From Paraburkholderia tropica (lineage in GTDB: Bacteria; Pseudomonadota; Gammaproteobacteria; Burkholderiales; Burkholderiaceae): a stretch of DNA of 64,000 nucleotides. The position numbers were made by a program, and so were the translations under genes. The stretch is from assembly GCF_900109265.1 (NCBI RefSeq), contig NZ_FNZM01000016.1, positions 62,001-126,000 of the forward strand. The letters are read 5' to 3'. This document shows positions 17,408 to 26,407 of this stretch, piece after piece. The notes under the pieces are model-generated. The model made no database searches and was not told where the DNA came from. It was given only the letters and a program-made list of their open reading frames with translations. Within the stretch, counting starts at the first letter, position 1. Each line of letters starts with the position of its first letter.

Positions 17408-18108
17408 TGGGTGAACTGATTGACATGTCCTTGCCCTTGTTGCTTCAGGGAGCAAAGGTCACCCTGCTGATTGGCCTGACCGGCGTCGTTGCCGGCTTTC
17501 CCCTCGGGGTGTTGCTGGCGCTTTTGCGGATCGGTCCTCGACGCATGCTTGCGACATTGGGCGACTCATACAGCGCATTCTTTCGCGGTACGCCGATGCT
17601 CGTCCAGATTTTCATCATTTACTATGGCTTCGGTCAGGTGCAGTTCGTGCAAGATACGCCCGTTTTGTGGTGGCTATTCGGTGACAGCCTGCACTGCGCG
17701 ATGATGACGGTACTTCTTAATACCGTAGCTTATACATCGGAAATTTTTCGCGGCGCATTTCTCTCCGTGCCGAAGGGGGCAATGGAAGCCGCCCTCGCAT
17801 CCGGCATGTCGCCTGGCACGATCTTGCGTCGGATTATGTATCCGCTTGCGCTACGCCAGGCGCTTCCGGCATACGGCAATGAGGTGGCCATTGTGATCAA
17901 GGAGTCCAGTCTGGCATCGACCATTACAGTACTGGAAATCACGGGGCAGGCGAAACGCCTGATGAGCGAAACCTTCGCCATTGTCGAAATCTTCGCGATA
18001 GCCTCGGCGTTGTACCTGCTGATTAATTTTTTCGCCCTGCTTGCGGTACGGCTTGTGGAGCGGCAGTTGTCACACAGCGATGCAACGGCGCACCGGCCAG
18101 TAATTTGA
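17407..18108 (+). CDS. Amino-acid ABC transporter permease
   Basis: A 233-residue partner permease. It opens with LLLQGAKVTLLIGLTGVVAG, has the FRGTPMLVQIFIIYYG segment (about 59-74) characteristic of HisM/GlnP permeases, and an EAA loop GAMEAALASGMSPGTILRRI (about 122-141). SD is the AGGAGG just before the ATG, inside the previous gene. Last gene of the plus-strand catabolic/uptake operon; an Lrp-type regulator gene faces it. Confidence 0.92.
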   Translation: MGELIDMSLPLLLQGAKVTLLIGLTGVVAGFPLGVLLALLRIGPRRMLATLGDSYSAFFRGTPMLVQIFIIYYGFGQVQFVQDTPVLWWLFGDSLHCAMMTVLLNTVAYTSEIFRGAFLSVPKGAMEAALASGMSPGTILRRIMYPLALRQALPAYGNEVAIVIKESSLASTITVLEITGQAKRLMSETFAIVEIFAIASALYLLINFFALLAVRLVERQLSHSDATAHRPVI

Positions 18109-18273
18109 GCGTGCCGATCTCTGTTCTCGTTGATGGCGCGCTCATTATCGCGTCATGGAGGTCTGGCTCATCACGTGGCATCGGCCAGTGGAAAAATTTC
18201 GCGAGCGAAGCTGGCTAGCGATGCAGGGTGGGAGGCGCTCCAGTAATCAGGAGCGCCTTGGAGCGCTTTGCCG

Positions 18274-18756
18274 CTATTCGCCGATGATATCGGAGAAGTC
18301 GATCGGTACTGAGAAGCCGACCTTGACCCGATCCATGATCACCATGGTTTTGAATCCCTTGATATCGGGATTCTCATAGAAGAATTTGCGCGTGAACTGC
18401 TCATAGTCCTCCATGCTCCGCGCCGTGACGATCAGGAGAAAGTCGGAATCGCCAGTCACGTAAAATCCGTTCATGACCTCGGGGGTCTGCCGGATCGACT
18501 GCTTGAAGCGATCGACAATGTCTGCTCTTTCGCGCTCCAGCGTTACCATCACTACGATCGAAATGGGTCTGCCCACCGCTTTGGGTTGGACAATCGACAC
18601 ATCCGCTTCGATCACACCGTCAGCGCGCAGTTTCTTGAGGCGACGCTGCACGGCCGTCGGCGATAATCCGGCGGCCTTTCCGATTTCCTCGGACGTCAGG
18701 CGATTATTGTGCTGAAGGAGGGTGAGGATGTTGGCATCGATTCGGTCGATAGACAT
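18274..18756 (-). CDS. Lrp/AsnC family transcriptional regulator
   Basis: A 160-residue feast/famine regulator. N-terminal winged HTH (about 1-55: DANILTLLQHNNRLTSEEIGKAAGLSPTAVQRRLKKL, wing around VIEADVSI) and a C-terminal RAM/AsnC ligand domain (about 65-150: VVMVTLERE, GFYVTGDSDFLLIVTA). The ATG at 18756 gives the standard N-terminus; an upstream ATG (18825) adds 23 non-family residues. It is convergent with the ABC/aminotransferase operon and likely senses the amino acid that the operon handles. Confidence 0.9.
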   Translation of the reverse strand: MSIDRIDANILTLLQHNNRLTSEEIGKAAGLSPTAVQRRLKKLRADGVIEADVSIVQPKAVGRPISIVVMVTLERERADIVDRFKQSIRQTPEVMNGFYVTGDSDFLLIVTARSMEDYEQFTRKFFYENPDIKGFKTMVIMDRVKVGFSVPIDFSDIIGE

Positions 18757-19122
18757 CTGTCTTGGCCTTCGGAGAGCGAGGATTCGACCGGGTCCGGTCA
18801 TTTCGTCGAGTATGCAGCCATGCACCTCGGCAGCAAACCAATCAGGCGGGTTGTCTGATCAGCGTGTATCTTTACCGGGAATTATAGCCTGTGCATTTTT
18901 GCGCAAATTTTCGATGTGCTGCAATAAACGACGCTATCCCGGGCACATCGGACCGGACAAGACCGAAGATAGACAAACATCCGAGGCCGAGAGAGTATCC
19001 AGCATGCCGACGTGGCGCTTACTTGTAGGTAAGTCCAACACCGCGCTACTGTTGAGGAGGATAGTCGACAGTCGCCGGGACTTAATGGTCACTCGACGAC
19101 GTTAGAGGGCAGGGGATTTGAT
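18757..19122. other. Intergenic region, no gene seen
   Basis: About 370 bases between the Lrp-type gene and the GntR-type gene, both on the minus strand. Upstream of the Lrp gene it should hold that gene's promoter, probably in the AT-richer stretch 18860-18930. The rest shows no supported coding frame, repeat or strong hairpin. Confidence 0.5.
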
Positions 19123-19800
19123 TTACGATTCGTCGGCGACGAGTGCATTGAGGCGTGGCGCAATAGTGCGCCCCGCGGTCGCAATGTCCTCGGCGACGCA
19201 GCGGCGCAATGCAGCTGCATCGCGGGCTTCAATAGCCTCGATGATCTGCCGGTGTTGCTCGTTGCCGTCATAGTCGGGGTCGTCGAGCAGCCCGTAGAAA
19301 ACCGGACCCACCTGGCCCCAGAGCGTACGGATCATTTCAAGAAGCTGCGGCGAATCGGCGCGCTCGTAGATCATGAAATGAAAGAGCTGATTCGCTTCAC
19401 GATAAAGTGTCTTGTCGCCGCGCTTTATCGCCTTGTCCATAATGCCGATTTGCCGCTTCAAATGTGTGACGTCGACAGACTTCAGATGAGGAAGCGCCAG
19501 TTCCGCACTCAAGCCTTCCAGTTCGCCGCGAATCCGGTAGATCTCGGCGAACTCGTCTGATGAAAGCGTCGGCACGACGATGGAGCGGTTGGGTAGCATT
19601 ACGAGCAGCCGTTCCGTCACCAGTCGTTGCAGCGCTTCGCGTACCGGTGTCGTCGAGATGCCGAGCCGCTCTGCCAGAGGACGGATGACGAATGGTTCGC
19701 CTGGCCGGAAGGTGCCGGCAATCAGTCCCGCTTTTAACCGCAAATAAGTGCGGTCGTTGAGGTTCTGATGGGATAGCTTGGCGTCGAAAATGTCATTCAT
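19123..19800 (-). CDS. GntR family regulator (FCD subfamily)
   Basis: A 225-residue repressor-type protein. N-terminal winged HTH (about 18-75) with IRPLAERLGISTTPVREALQRLVTERLL, and a C-terminal all-helical FCD domain (about 85-215) including YRIRGELEGLSAELA and the metal/ligand residues around NQLFHFMIYERA and EQHRQIIEAIEARD. It is downstream of the aminotransferase and kinase genes on the same strand (200-base gap) and probably controls them and the divergent transporter. A shared 11-mer upstream of this gene and of the kinase gene is a candidate operator. Confidence 0.9.
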   Translation of the reverse strand: MNDIFDAKLSHQNLNDRTYLRLKAGLIAGTFRPGEPFVIRPLAERLGISTTPVREALQRLVTERLLVMLPNRSIVVPTLSSDEFAEIYRIRGELEGLSAELALPHLKSVDVTHLKRQIGIMDKAIKRGDKTLYREANQLFHFMIYERADSPQLLEMIRTLWGQVGPVFYGLLDDPDYDGNEQHRQIIEAIEARDAAALRRCVAEDIATAGRTIAPRLNALVADES

Positions 19801-19848
19801 GGCGGATCAGAGGTGCACTCAGGTCGCGGCGTATAAGGCGATCGGTGC

Positions 19849-19859
19849 GACATGATATA
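19849..19859 (+). promoter_or_regulatory. Candidate GntR operator copy 1 (GACATGATATA)
   Basis: The 11-mer GACATGATATA lies 49 bases upstream of the gntR-type ATG and recurs exactly at 22454-22464 upstream of the kinase gene. An AT-rich core with a GATATA centre is compatible with FCD-type GntR sites. Evidence is repetition only. Confidence 0.35.
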
Positions 19860-20000
19860 CCAAAGAGGCTGATCTGCTCGAATGGCCGACTCGTCCGTTC
19901 TTGTGCTGCCGCCAATCGGCACGGATACCCGCCCGCATGTTGTTGTGCGGGATTCGTGAATCCGGCCGACGCCAGGCTCATCAACTAGCCGGCAATTTTT

Positions 20001-21341
20001 CTAGCGCGACGCATGCAATTGCTCATCGAGCGTATCATCCAGTGCGTTAAGGAAGATGTCGGCATGTTCACGACTAAACGGAAGGGGCGGTCGAACTTTG
20101 AGAACATGCCCGCGCGGCCCGGAGGCGCCGATCAGGATGCCGCGGTCGCAAAGCCCGTTGACGATGCGCGTCGCGAGATTGACGTCCGGATTGTGCGTGT
20201 CGCGATCGGTGACGAGATCGACGCCGATAAAAAGTCCCGCACCGCGTACTTCGCCAATCCGCTCATAGCGCGTCGCAAGCGACGTCAAACCTTCCTTCAT
20301 ATAGCGCCCGACCTTGTCGGCGTTCTCCATAAGTTGTTCGTCCTGAATCACGTTCAGGACCGCAAGCCCCGCCGCACAGGAAACCGGATTGCCGCCGAAG
20401 GTGTTGAAGTAGCGCGCTTTGGCCGCGAAATCCAGCAGCACCTCCTCCTTCGCGATCAGGCCCGCGATCGGCATGCCGGCCCCCATCGGTTTTCCGAGCA
20501 CGACCAGATCGGGCAGGATGCCGTGCCGCTGGAATCCCCACATCGTTTCGCCGACGCGACCAAAGCCGGCCTGCACTTCATCGGCGATAAAGAGGCCGCC
20601 TGCCTCGTGAATGGCGTCGAGCGCGGGGCGCAGGAAGCCCGCGGGGTCAGTGTAGACGCCGTCGCTTGAGAAGACCGTATCGACGACGAGTGCCGCGACC
20701 TGAACGCCGTGACGGCGCAAATCGTCGGCCGCCGCGCGTACGTTCGCCGCAAATCGGGCCGCGACGTCAACCTCGCTGCCGTGCAGCGTGGCGGGTGCCG
20801 GGATGGTCCTCACGTCGCGTCCGATCGACACGAAGTCGCCTAGCGATGGCGAAATCTCCGCGACAGCCGTCGTGATGCCATGATAAGCCGTTTCGGTCAC
20901 GATCACGCCCGTGCCACCAGTGGCGTTACGGGCGACTCGCAGCGCGAGGTCGTTGGTCTCGCTGCCGGTGCACGTGAACATCACGTTCGACAACTCGGGT
21001 GGAAAGGTGGCGACAAGCTGTTCGGCGTAGTCGAGGATCAGTTCATGCAGATATCGTGTGTGCGTATTGAGTTTCGACGCCTGTTCAGCGATGGCGGATA
21101 CGACGCGCGGATGGCAATGACCGACTGCAGGCACATTGTTGTAGACGTCGAGATAGCGTTTGCCTTGCGGATCGAACATCCAGACGCCTTCGCCGCGCAC
21201 GAGGTGCAATGGCTTTTCGTAAAAGAGGCGATACGACGGTCCGAGGATGTTGGCGCGCCGCGTGATCAGTTTCCTCAACGCGGGATCAAGTGTCTCTACG
21301 GTGCTCGGGTCGAAACCGTTCATCATCAATGGTTTGCTCAC
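20001..21341 (-). CDS. Class III aminotransferase-fold enzyme, phospho-lyase-like (AGXT2L/PHYKPL type)
   Basis: A 446-residue fold type I PLP enzyme. Visible are YLDVYNNVPAVGHCHP (about 61-76), FTCTGSETNDLALRVAR (about 115-131), the LFIADEVQAGFGRVG block (about 248-262), the PLP lysine in VLGKPMGAGMP (about Lys280) and VRPPLPFSREHAD near the end. The VLGKP.G.G and VRPPLPFS features are those of the AGXT2L branch, which includes ethanolamine-phosphate and 5-phosphohydroxylysine phospho-lyases, rather than true transaminases. The start is taken as the GTG at 21341, which overlaps the kinase stop by 4 bases (GTGA); an upstream frame extension lies inside the kinase gene. A kinase partner next door supports the phospho-lyase reading. 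Confidence 0.85.
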   Translation of the reverse strand: MSKPLMMNGFDPSTVETLDPALRKLITRRANILGPSYRLFYEKPLHLVRGEGVWMFDPQGKRYLDVYNNVPAVGHCHPRVVSAIAEQASKLNTHTRYLHELILDYAEQLVATFPPELSNVMFTCTGSETNDLALRVARNATGGTGVIVTETAYHGITTAVAEISPSLGDFVSIGRDVRTIPAPATLHGSEVDVAARFAANVRAAADDLRRHGVQVAALVVDTVFSSDGVYTDPAGFLRPALDAIHEAGGLFIADEVQAGFGRVGETMWGFQRHGILPDLVVLGKPMGAGMPIAGLIAKEEVLLDFAAKARYFNTFGGNPVSCAAGLAVLNVIQDEQLMENADKVGRYMKEGLTSLATRYERIGEVRGAGLFIGVDLVTDRDTHNPDVNLATRIVNGLCDRGILIGASGPRGHVLKVRPPLPFSREHADIFLNALDDTLDEQLHASR

Positions 21342-22423
21342 GACAGCTTCTCCAGATTGCACGCGTCGCGCAGGCGCTGTTGCGCGACTTCGCGTGGGAG
21401 GGTTAGAAAGTGGGACAGGCCGCGCCATGCGTTGGCGTAGTTTTTAAGGATGTACGCGCTGTTTTCCGGGTGACGTTGCGCACGCCAGCCAGTAATCAGC
21501 AAGGTCGCCACGCAGCGTGCAGCGATCAGGTCGTACATCAGATCCAGTTCGACGCCCTCAAGCGGTGTGATGGCGTGATAGGCCGCGATGAATGTCGTTG
21601 CGGCATCCCACGGATCGCCGGGCATGCTCAGGTGAAACGACGCACCGACCGCGATGTCGACGGCCAGGGGGGTGAAGACCATGTCGCCGAAATCAAGCAC
21701 GCCGACGATACGATCGTGATCGTTCGGATCGACCAGTGCATTAAAAACGTTAAGGTCGTTATGGACGACTTGTGCGCGTAACTTCGATAGAACCGGTTTG
21801 ACTTCGCGCTCGAAGTGGTCGAAAAAATGCTGGGCTACTTTTCGCTGTTCTTCGTCTGCGACGAATCGCAACAGTGCATGCAGGGTTCCGAGATTTTTGA
21901 TATCCCACGCTATCGTGTGGCCCGCCGACGGGTGGAAATAGCCCCGCAACGCGAGTCCTAGTCGGGCTAACGTTCTCGCCATCGCTTCGGTCTGGGCGAG
22001 CGAGCGCGCAGTGGTGTTCATCGGCACGCCGTCGAGAAACGTCAGCATCCGGACCGCGCGTTCCCCGCCGTTCACGCGGAGAACGAGGTGGGTCTCGCCA
22101 TCGACTGATGGACAAACCTTTGGAACGGGCAAGTCCGGATCGACCATCGCGATGTGAAGAAGCGCTCCGATCTGGAAGTCGTTCATTGCGGGATCTTCCG
22201 CCGGATTGCTGATTCGTAGTGCGTAGGACTGTGCGTTGCGGTCCACGATGCGGAAATTCTGATCCCGCTCACCAGTCAGGCGATGAGCCTCCCCAATGAT
22301 GCCGTAGTGCTCGCGCGCAATACGTTCTGCCTCAACCAGCGATATCTCATCGGGTTCGGCGCTTAGCGTTCCGACGTCGATCGCGGCCTCTGCGAGGGGA
22401 TCGGCAATTTGCAGTGCATTCAA
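21338..22423 (-). CDS. Aminoglycoside phosphotransferase-fold kinase (hydroxylysine/homoserine kinase-like)
   Basis: A 361-residue small-molecule kinase of the APH/choline-kinase fold. N-lobe: EHYGIIGEAHRLTGERDQNFRI and YALRISNPAED (ATP-binding Lys replaced by Arg in this alignment-by-eye). C-lobe: Brenner-type catalytic motif VVHNDLNVFNALV (about 219-231, HxDxxxxN) and metal motif VLDFGDMV (about 241-248). The pattern resembles eukaryotic hydroxylysine kinase (HYKK). It is the first gene of the unit kinase - phospho-lyase - GntR and should phosphorylate a hydroxylated amine or amino acid for elimination by the next enzyme. Confidence 0.82.
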   Translation of the reverse strand: MNALQIADPLAEAAIDVGTLSAEPDEISLVEAERIAREHYGIIGEAHRLTGERDQNFRIVDRNAQSYALRISNPAEDPAMNDFQIGALLHIAMVDPDLPVPKVCPSVDGETHLVLRVNGGERAVRMLTFLDGVPMNTTARSLAQTEAMARTLARLGLALRGYFHPSAGHTIAWDIKNLGTLHALLRFVADEEQRKVAQHFFDHFEREVKPVLSKLRAQVVHNDLNVFNALVDPNDHDRIVGVLDFGDMVFTPLAVDIAVGASFHLSMPGDPWDAATTFIAAYHAITPLEGVELDLMYDLIAARCVATLLITGWRAQRHPENSAYILKNYANAWRGLSHFLTLPREVAQQRLRDACNLEKLS

Positions 22424-22760
22424 GTTGTCCTCGCGTCTCAGGTTTGAAGCTGTGACATGATATATCGCTATGAAATTTTTCGTCTAGCTGGATTTTCAGG
22501 TTGTCGTCGAGATTGAGTTTCAATCATAAAATATTGATTTATAACGAATAAATTGCGTTACACGTTGTCCGTGTGAGAGCTCGACAAGATTTTATTTTTC
22601 CAGAAATTCTCGGTGTATGATGCATCGAATTGGATTGATGACGGTTGTATGAGGTGCCGATCCACCCGGTGTGCCTGCCCGACGTCAACACCGCTGACGC
22701 GGGGCAGGTCATCGCTTTCGCCATGCATGACTGGGATTTGCTGATAAAAAGGAGCGTCAA
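22424..22760. promoter_or_regulatory. Divergent promoter region, kinase/lyase unit versus ABC transporter
   Basis: A 337-base AT-rich gap between the divergent kinase and binding-protein genes. It carries GACATGATATA (22454-22464, copy 2 of the candidate GntR site) close to the kinase start and AT-rich runs at 22520-22560 and 22585-22640 where promoters may lie. AAGGAG precedes the transporter ATG. No gene is supported. Confidence 0.5.
22454..22464 (+). promoter_or_regulatory. Candidate GntR operator copy 2 (GACATGATATA)
   Basis: Exact second copy of the 11-mer at 19849-19859, here 31 bases upstream of the kinase ATG, extending into a GATATATC palindrome at 22459-22466. Confidence 0.35.
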
Positions 22761-23648
22761 ATGTCGGATCTGAAGAAACCCGTTAAAGGCCGCCGATCAC
22801 TCCTCCTCGCGGGCGGCGCGGCGATCGCTGGCGCGCCGCTTGTTCTGGCGGGCAAGGCACGCGCGGCAACGCCAGACTTTGCCCCGGGGTATGAGGGCTT
22901 CTCGATGTCCAAATACGATGGCGACGATTCGCTGTTGCGAATCCAGAAAAAAGGCGAATTGGTGATTGGAACGTCCAATGACTGGCCGTATTCGTATCTC
23001 GATGCAAAGACAGGCGCTTTCTCAGGCATCGACGCGGACATCATTCATGTGCTCGCGAAGATGCTGAAGATTCCGAAAGTGACGGTTGCCACCGCGTCGT
23101 TCGACGGCCTGGTGCCGGGCGTACTATCGGGGCGATTCGATATGGTCGGAGATTCAATCCATTTCACGCCAGACCGCGCGAAAGTTGTGGATTTCAGCTT
23201 TCCCACCTATTTCTACGCGGAGACGATGGTCGTCAAGAAGGGCAGCGGAATCAGCGCGCGAGACATCTCAGAGTTGAAAGGCAAATCGGCGGGTAGCATT
23301 CTCGGTACCAACTATTCGGACTGGATCCAGAAGACGCCAGGCGTTGAGTATCGCGGATATAAAGACGCGCAGTCGGTAGTGCAGGATGTCGCCAGTGGGC
23401 GACTCGATGTCGGCATTTACGATCTTCCTGTCATGGCGGCAATCATCAAGCAGTATCCGCAATGGCCCGTCGAAATCGTCAAGGCGTATGTACCGCGCAC
23501 GACTAAGGTGCCGGCCAACTTCAGCCGGTATATTTTCCGCCAGCAGGACCAGCAGTTGAACATTGCCATTTCTCGGGCGTTGGAATCGATGCAGTACACG
23601 GGCCAGATGCAGGCAATCATTGCGCGCCATGGTATTGGCGAAGGCTGA
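22761..23648 (+). CDS. ABC transporter substrate-binding protein (Tat-type leader)
   Basis: A 295-residue type 3 amino-acid binding protein. The leader has a twin-arginine motif GRRSLLLAGG followed by a hydrophobic stretch and a probable cleavage after ARA (about residue 35), suggesting Tat export. Mature landmarks are GELVIGTSNDWPYSYLDA (about 72-89), GIDADIIHVLAKML, RFDMVGDSIHFTPDRAKVVDFS and SGRLDVGIYD. SD AAGGAG is 8 bases upstream of the ATG. First of a three-component transporter divergent from the kinase/phospho-lyase genes, so it probably imports their substrate. Confidence 0.9.
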   Translation: MSDLKKPVKGRRSLLLAGGAAIAGAPLVLAGKARAATPDFAPGYEGFSMSKYDGDDSLLRIQKKGELVIGTSNDWPYSYLDAKTGAFSGIDADIIHVLAKMLKIPKVTVATASFDGLVPGVLSGRFDMVGDSIHFTPDRAKVVDFSFPTYFYAETMVVKKGSGISARDISELKGKSAGSILGTNYSDWIQKTPGVEYRGYKDAQSVVQDVASGRLDVGIYDLPVMAAIIKQYPQWPVEIVKAYVPRTTKVPANFSRYIFRQQDQQLNIAISRALESMQYTGQMQAIIARHGIGEG

Positions 23649-23718
23649 TCTTTAGCGATCATCTGCGGTGCGGAGCCATACTGCTTTGCACTATTCCTCC
23701 ATGTTGCGCGGAATTGCC

Positions 23719-24438
23719 ATGTTCTCCTTTCACGATCTTGGTTCGCTGCTGCCCCCTTTGCTGCAAGGCGCGTGGGTGACTGTCACCGTGTCGCTGGTGT
23801 CGTATCTGATTGCGCTAGTTTCCGGTCTTGCAATCGGGCTCGCTCGTATCTCGAAGGTCTGGCCTGTCCGGATGGCTGCTGCGGCCTACGTCCAGTTCAT
23901 ACGTGGCACGCCTTTGTTGCTTCAGTTGTTCTTCATCTATTACGTGCTTCCTTATGCTGGCATCGTGTTTTCGCCATTTGAAGCGGGCGTAATTGGTTTG
24001 TCGATCAATTACAGCGCGTATATGGCCGAAGTGTTTCGCTCCGGCATCGCTGCGGTCCCGCGAGGCCAGTCGGAGGCTGGTATGTCGCTGGCACTCTCGC
24101 ATTTTCAGATGATGCTGTTCGTGATCATCCCGCAGGCGTTGAGGATCGTCGTATTGCCTATCGGCAACTTCTTCGTTTCGATCTTCAAGGACTCGGCACT
24201 TGTGTCCGTGATTACGATGAAAGATTTGATGTTTTCAGGCGAAATGCTCGCGTCGTCGACTTTCCGCCACTTTGAGATATTTTCGATTCTTGCCGTCATC
24301 TATTTCCTGTTGAGTTACCCGGCCGCCAAGTTGGTGGAGTGGATTGAAAAGCGATTGAACGGAGAGCGCCGCTTTGTCGCGCGCAAGCCGGCGCGCGATC
24401 CCGCTCTGCTTTCTCAGGAAGCGGGGAATTCGTTCTAA
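23719..24438 (+). CDS. Amino-acid ABC transporter permease
   Basis: A 239-residue inner-membrane permease: LLPPLLQGAWVTVTVSLVSYLIALVSGL, FIRGTPLLLQLFFIYYVLPYAG (about 60-80), and EAA loop GQSEAGMSLALSHFQMMLFVIIPQALRIV. The ATG at 23719 is chosen because it starts the usual N-terminus; alternatives at 23668 and 23701 would add 6-17 residues. It is the only permease of this transporter, so it may homodimerise. It ends 64 bases before the ATPase gene. Confidence 0.88.
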   Translation: MFSFHDLGSLLPPLLQGAWVTVTVSLVSYLIALVSGLAIGLARISKVWPVRMAAAAYVQFIRGTPLLLQLFFIYYVLPYAGIVFSPFEAGVIGLSINYSAYMAEVFRSGIAAVPRGQSEAGMSLALSHFQMMLFVIIPQALRIVVLPIGNFFVSIFKDSALVSVITMKDLMFSGEMLASSTFRHFEIFSILAVIYFLLSYPAAKLVEWIEKRLNGERRFVARKPARDPALLSQEAGNSF

Positions 24439-24502
24439 CCGTTGTTGCCATCCACGGCTCTGAATTTGTCGCGATCTTCTATGGGCTGCAAAGGAAACTG
24501 AG

Positions 24503-25315
24503 ATGCTATCCATTGAACGAACTGAAGAAAGTGCCGCCGCGATTGCGCGGCCCGTTGCGATATCCATGCGCGGCATCGATAAATGGTACGGCGCCGTCCA
24601 GGTGCTGTCGTGCATAGATCTCGACGTTCACGCAGGTGAAACGGTGGTGATATGTGGGCCGTCGGGATCGGGGAAATCCACGCTGATCCGATGCATCAAC
24701 GGACTCGAATCGCATCAGAAAGGGTTCATCACGGTTAATGGCCAACAGCAGGCTGACGATCTGAAAGTCAAGAATGCGATTCGCCGCGAAGCAGGGATGG
24801 TGTTCCAGCACTTCAATCTTTATCCGCACCTCACCGTGCTGCAGAATTGCACGCTTTCTCCGCAGAGAGTGCTGAAGATGCCGAAGAAGGAGGCTCAAGC
24901 GCTGGCTGAGCGGTATCTCCACCAGGTCAGATTGTCGGAGCATGTGCACAAATATCCCGAGCAGCTTTCAGGTGGCCAGCAGCAGCGGGTAGCCATAGCA
25001 CGAGCGCTTTGCATGCGACCCAAGGTGATGTTGTTCGACGAGCCTACGTCGGCGCTGGATCCGGAATTGGTGCGGGAGGTCCTCGACACGATGCGTGAGT
25101 TGGCGCGGAACGGCATGACGATGGTGTGCGTGACGCACGAGATGGCGTTTGCGAAAGCCGTCGCCGACAAGGTTGTTTTTATGGACGCAGGACGGATCGT
25201 CATGGCCGCGCCTCCAGCCGAGTTCTTCGATCGCCCGAGTCACCCGCGGCTCCGTTCCTTTTTGAGCCAGGTCACCGAGCCTGCATTCGGGTCGAGCCTG
25301 GCAGCGCAGCATTGA
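24503..25315 (+). CDS. Amino-acid ABC transporter ATP-binding protein
   Basis: A 270-residue PAAT ATPase with Walker A GPSGSGKST (about 52-60), GMVFQHFNLYPHLT, LSGGQQQR, Walker B VMLFDEPTSALDPE and VTHEM. The first 25 residues before AISMRGIDKWYG are extra compared with GlnQ. It completes the transporter beginning at 22761. A 196-base gap with no gene follows, before the convergent LysR gene. Confidence 0.92.
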   Translation: MLSIERTEESAAAIARPVAISMRGIDKWYGAVQVLSCIDLDVHAGETVVICGPSGSGKSTLIRCINGLESHQKGFITVNGQQQADDLKVKNAIRREAGMVFQHFNLYPHLTVLQNCTLSPQRVLKMPKKEAQALAERYLHQVRLSEHVHKYPEQLSGGQQQRVAIARALCMRPKVMLFDEPTSALDPELVREVLDTMRELARNGMTMVCVTHEMAFAKAVADKVVFMDAGRIVMAAPPAEFFDRPSHPRLRSFLSQVTEPAFGSSLAAQH

Positions 25316-25510
25316 ATCTGCTTTCAGTGGTGTGCATATCTAATGCGTCAGATAGGTGGGCATGTCGCCACGATCTGACGTATTGGCGTTGGAGCCAAAC
25401 GGCAAAGCCACGGGCGTATCTTTACCGTCCACAATCGCTACGCCATCTGAATGAGAGCAGGCATGTCGTTATCCGCGATATGCGCCACCGAATAACACCA
25501 CGTGAACGCT

Positions 25511-26407
25511 TCATGCAGCGAGCCGCTGTTTCAGCCGCGGTGCCGCGAAGTCCAGAAACGCGCGCAACTTGCGTGGGACTTGACGTTGGCTGGGATATAT
25601 CAAGTTGATGGGCGTGATGGGTAGTTCGTAATCGTCCAGCACTGTCACCAAAGCGCCAGACTTGAGGTGCTCTACGATCTGATACGACAGAACGCGGGCG
25701 ATTCCTCCCCCTTCTTCCGCGGCCACTACCGCACCGTCGATTGAGTTGACCATCATCCGCCAGGTGACGTCAACGACATGTGACGCGCCATTGTGGTGGA
25801 ACTCCCAGCTTGTGCCGACTACCAAACCTTCGTATCCCACGCAGTCGTGCGATTCGAGGTCTGCGGGCGTTTTCGGCACCCCTCGACTTGCAAGATAGGC
25901 CGGGCTCGCGCAGAGCACCTGGCGCACTCGCCCGATGTGCAGGGCGATCATGCTGCTGTCGGGCAATGCGCCGGTACGCAGCGCGACGTCGACACGCTCT
26001 TCCAGCAGGTTCACGCTTCGGTCGGCCAGTTGCGCCCGCACGCGGATGTCCGGATAGGCCCTTAGAAATTCAGCGATGATGGGCAGGGCATGAAGACGTC
26101 CCATCACAATAGGCGTAGCAATAACCAACTCGCCCCGCGGCGCGTGGTACTCACCCGTCGTCGTTCGTTCGACCTCTGCGATTTCTTCAATGATCCGCCG
26201 ACATGAGGCGGCATAGGCCTCGCCAGCCTCGGTGAGCATCAGTCCGCGATTGCAACGCAAAACCAGCCTGATCCGCAGGTGTGTTTCGAGTTCTGCCACG
26301 CGGCGACTGACAGTCGCGAGCGGGACGCCGAGCTGACGGCTAGCTGCGGAAAAACTTCCACCGTCAACTGCGGCCAACAGTATGGTCATTGCTTCAAGTC
26401 GATCCAA
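25511..26407 (-). CDS. LysR family transcriptional regulator
   Basis: LysR-type regulator of 298 residues. The N-terminal winged HTH reads LDRLEAMTILLAAVDGGSFSAASRQLGVPLATVSRRVAELE, and the effector domain (about 85-298) begins GELVIATPIVMG. The TTG at 26407 preceded by GGAGAGAGG gives the canonical MDRLEAM start; the ATG at 26437 would add ten odd residues. It is divergent from the enoyl-CoA hydratase gene with a 158-base gap and probably regulates it. Confidence 0.85.
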   Translation of the reverse strand: MDRLEAMTILLAAVDGGSFSAASRQLGVPLATVSRRVAELETHLRIRLVLRCNRGLMLTEAGEAYAASCRRIIEEIAEVERTTTGEYHAPRGELVIATPIVMGRLHALPIIAEFLRAYPDIRVRAQLADRSVNLLEERVDVALRTGALPDSSMIALHIGRVRQVLCASPAYLASRGVPKTPADLESHDCVGYEGLVVGTSWEFHHNGASHVVDVTWRMMVNSIDGAVVAAEEGGGIARVLSYQIVEHLKSGALVTVLDDYELPITPINLIYPSQRQVPRKLRAFLDFAAPRLKQRLAA

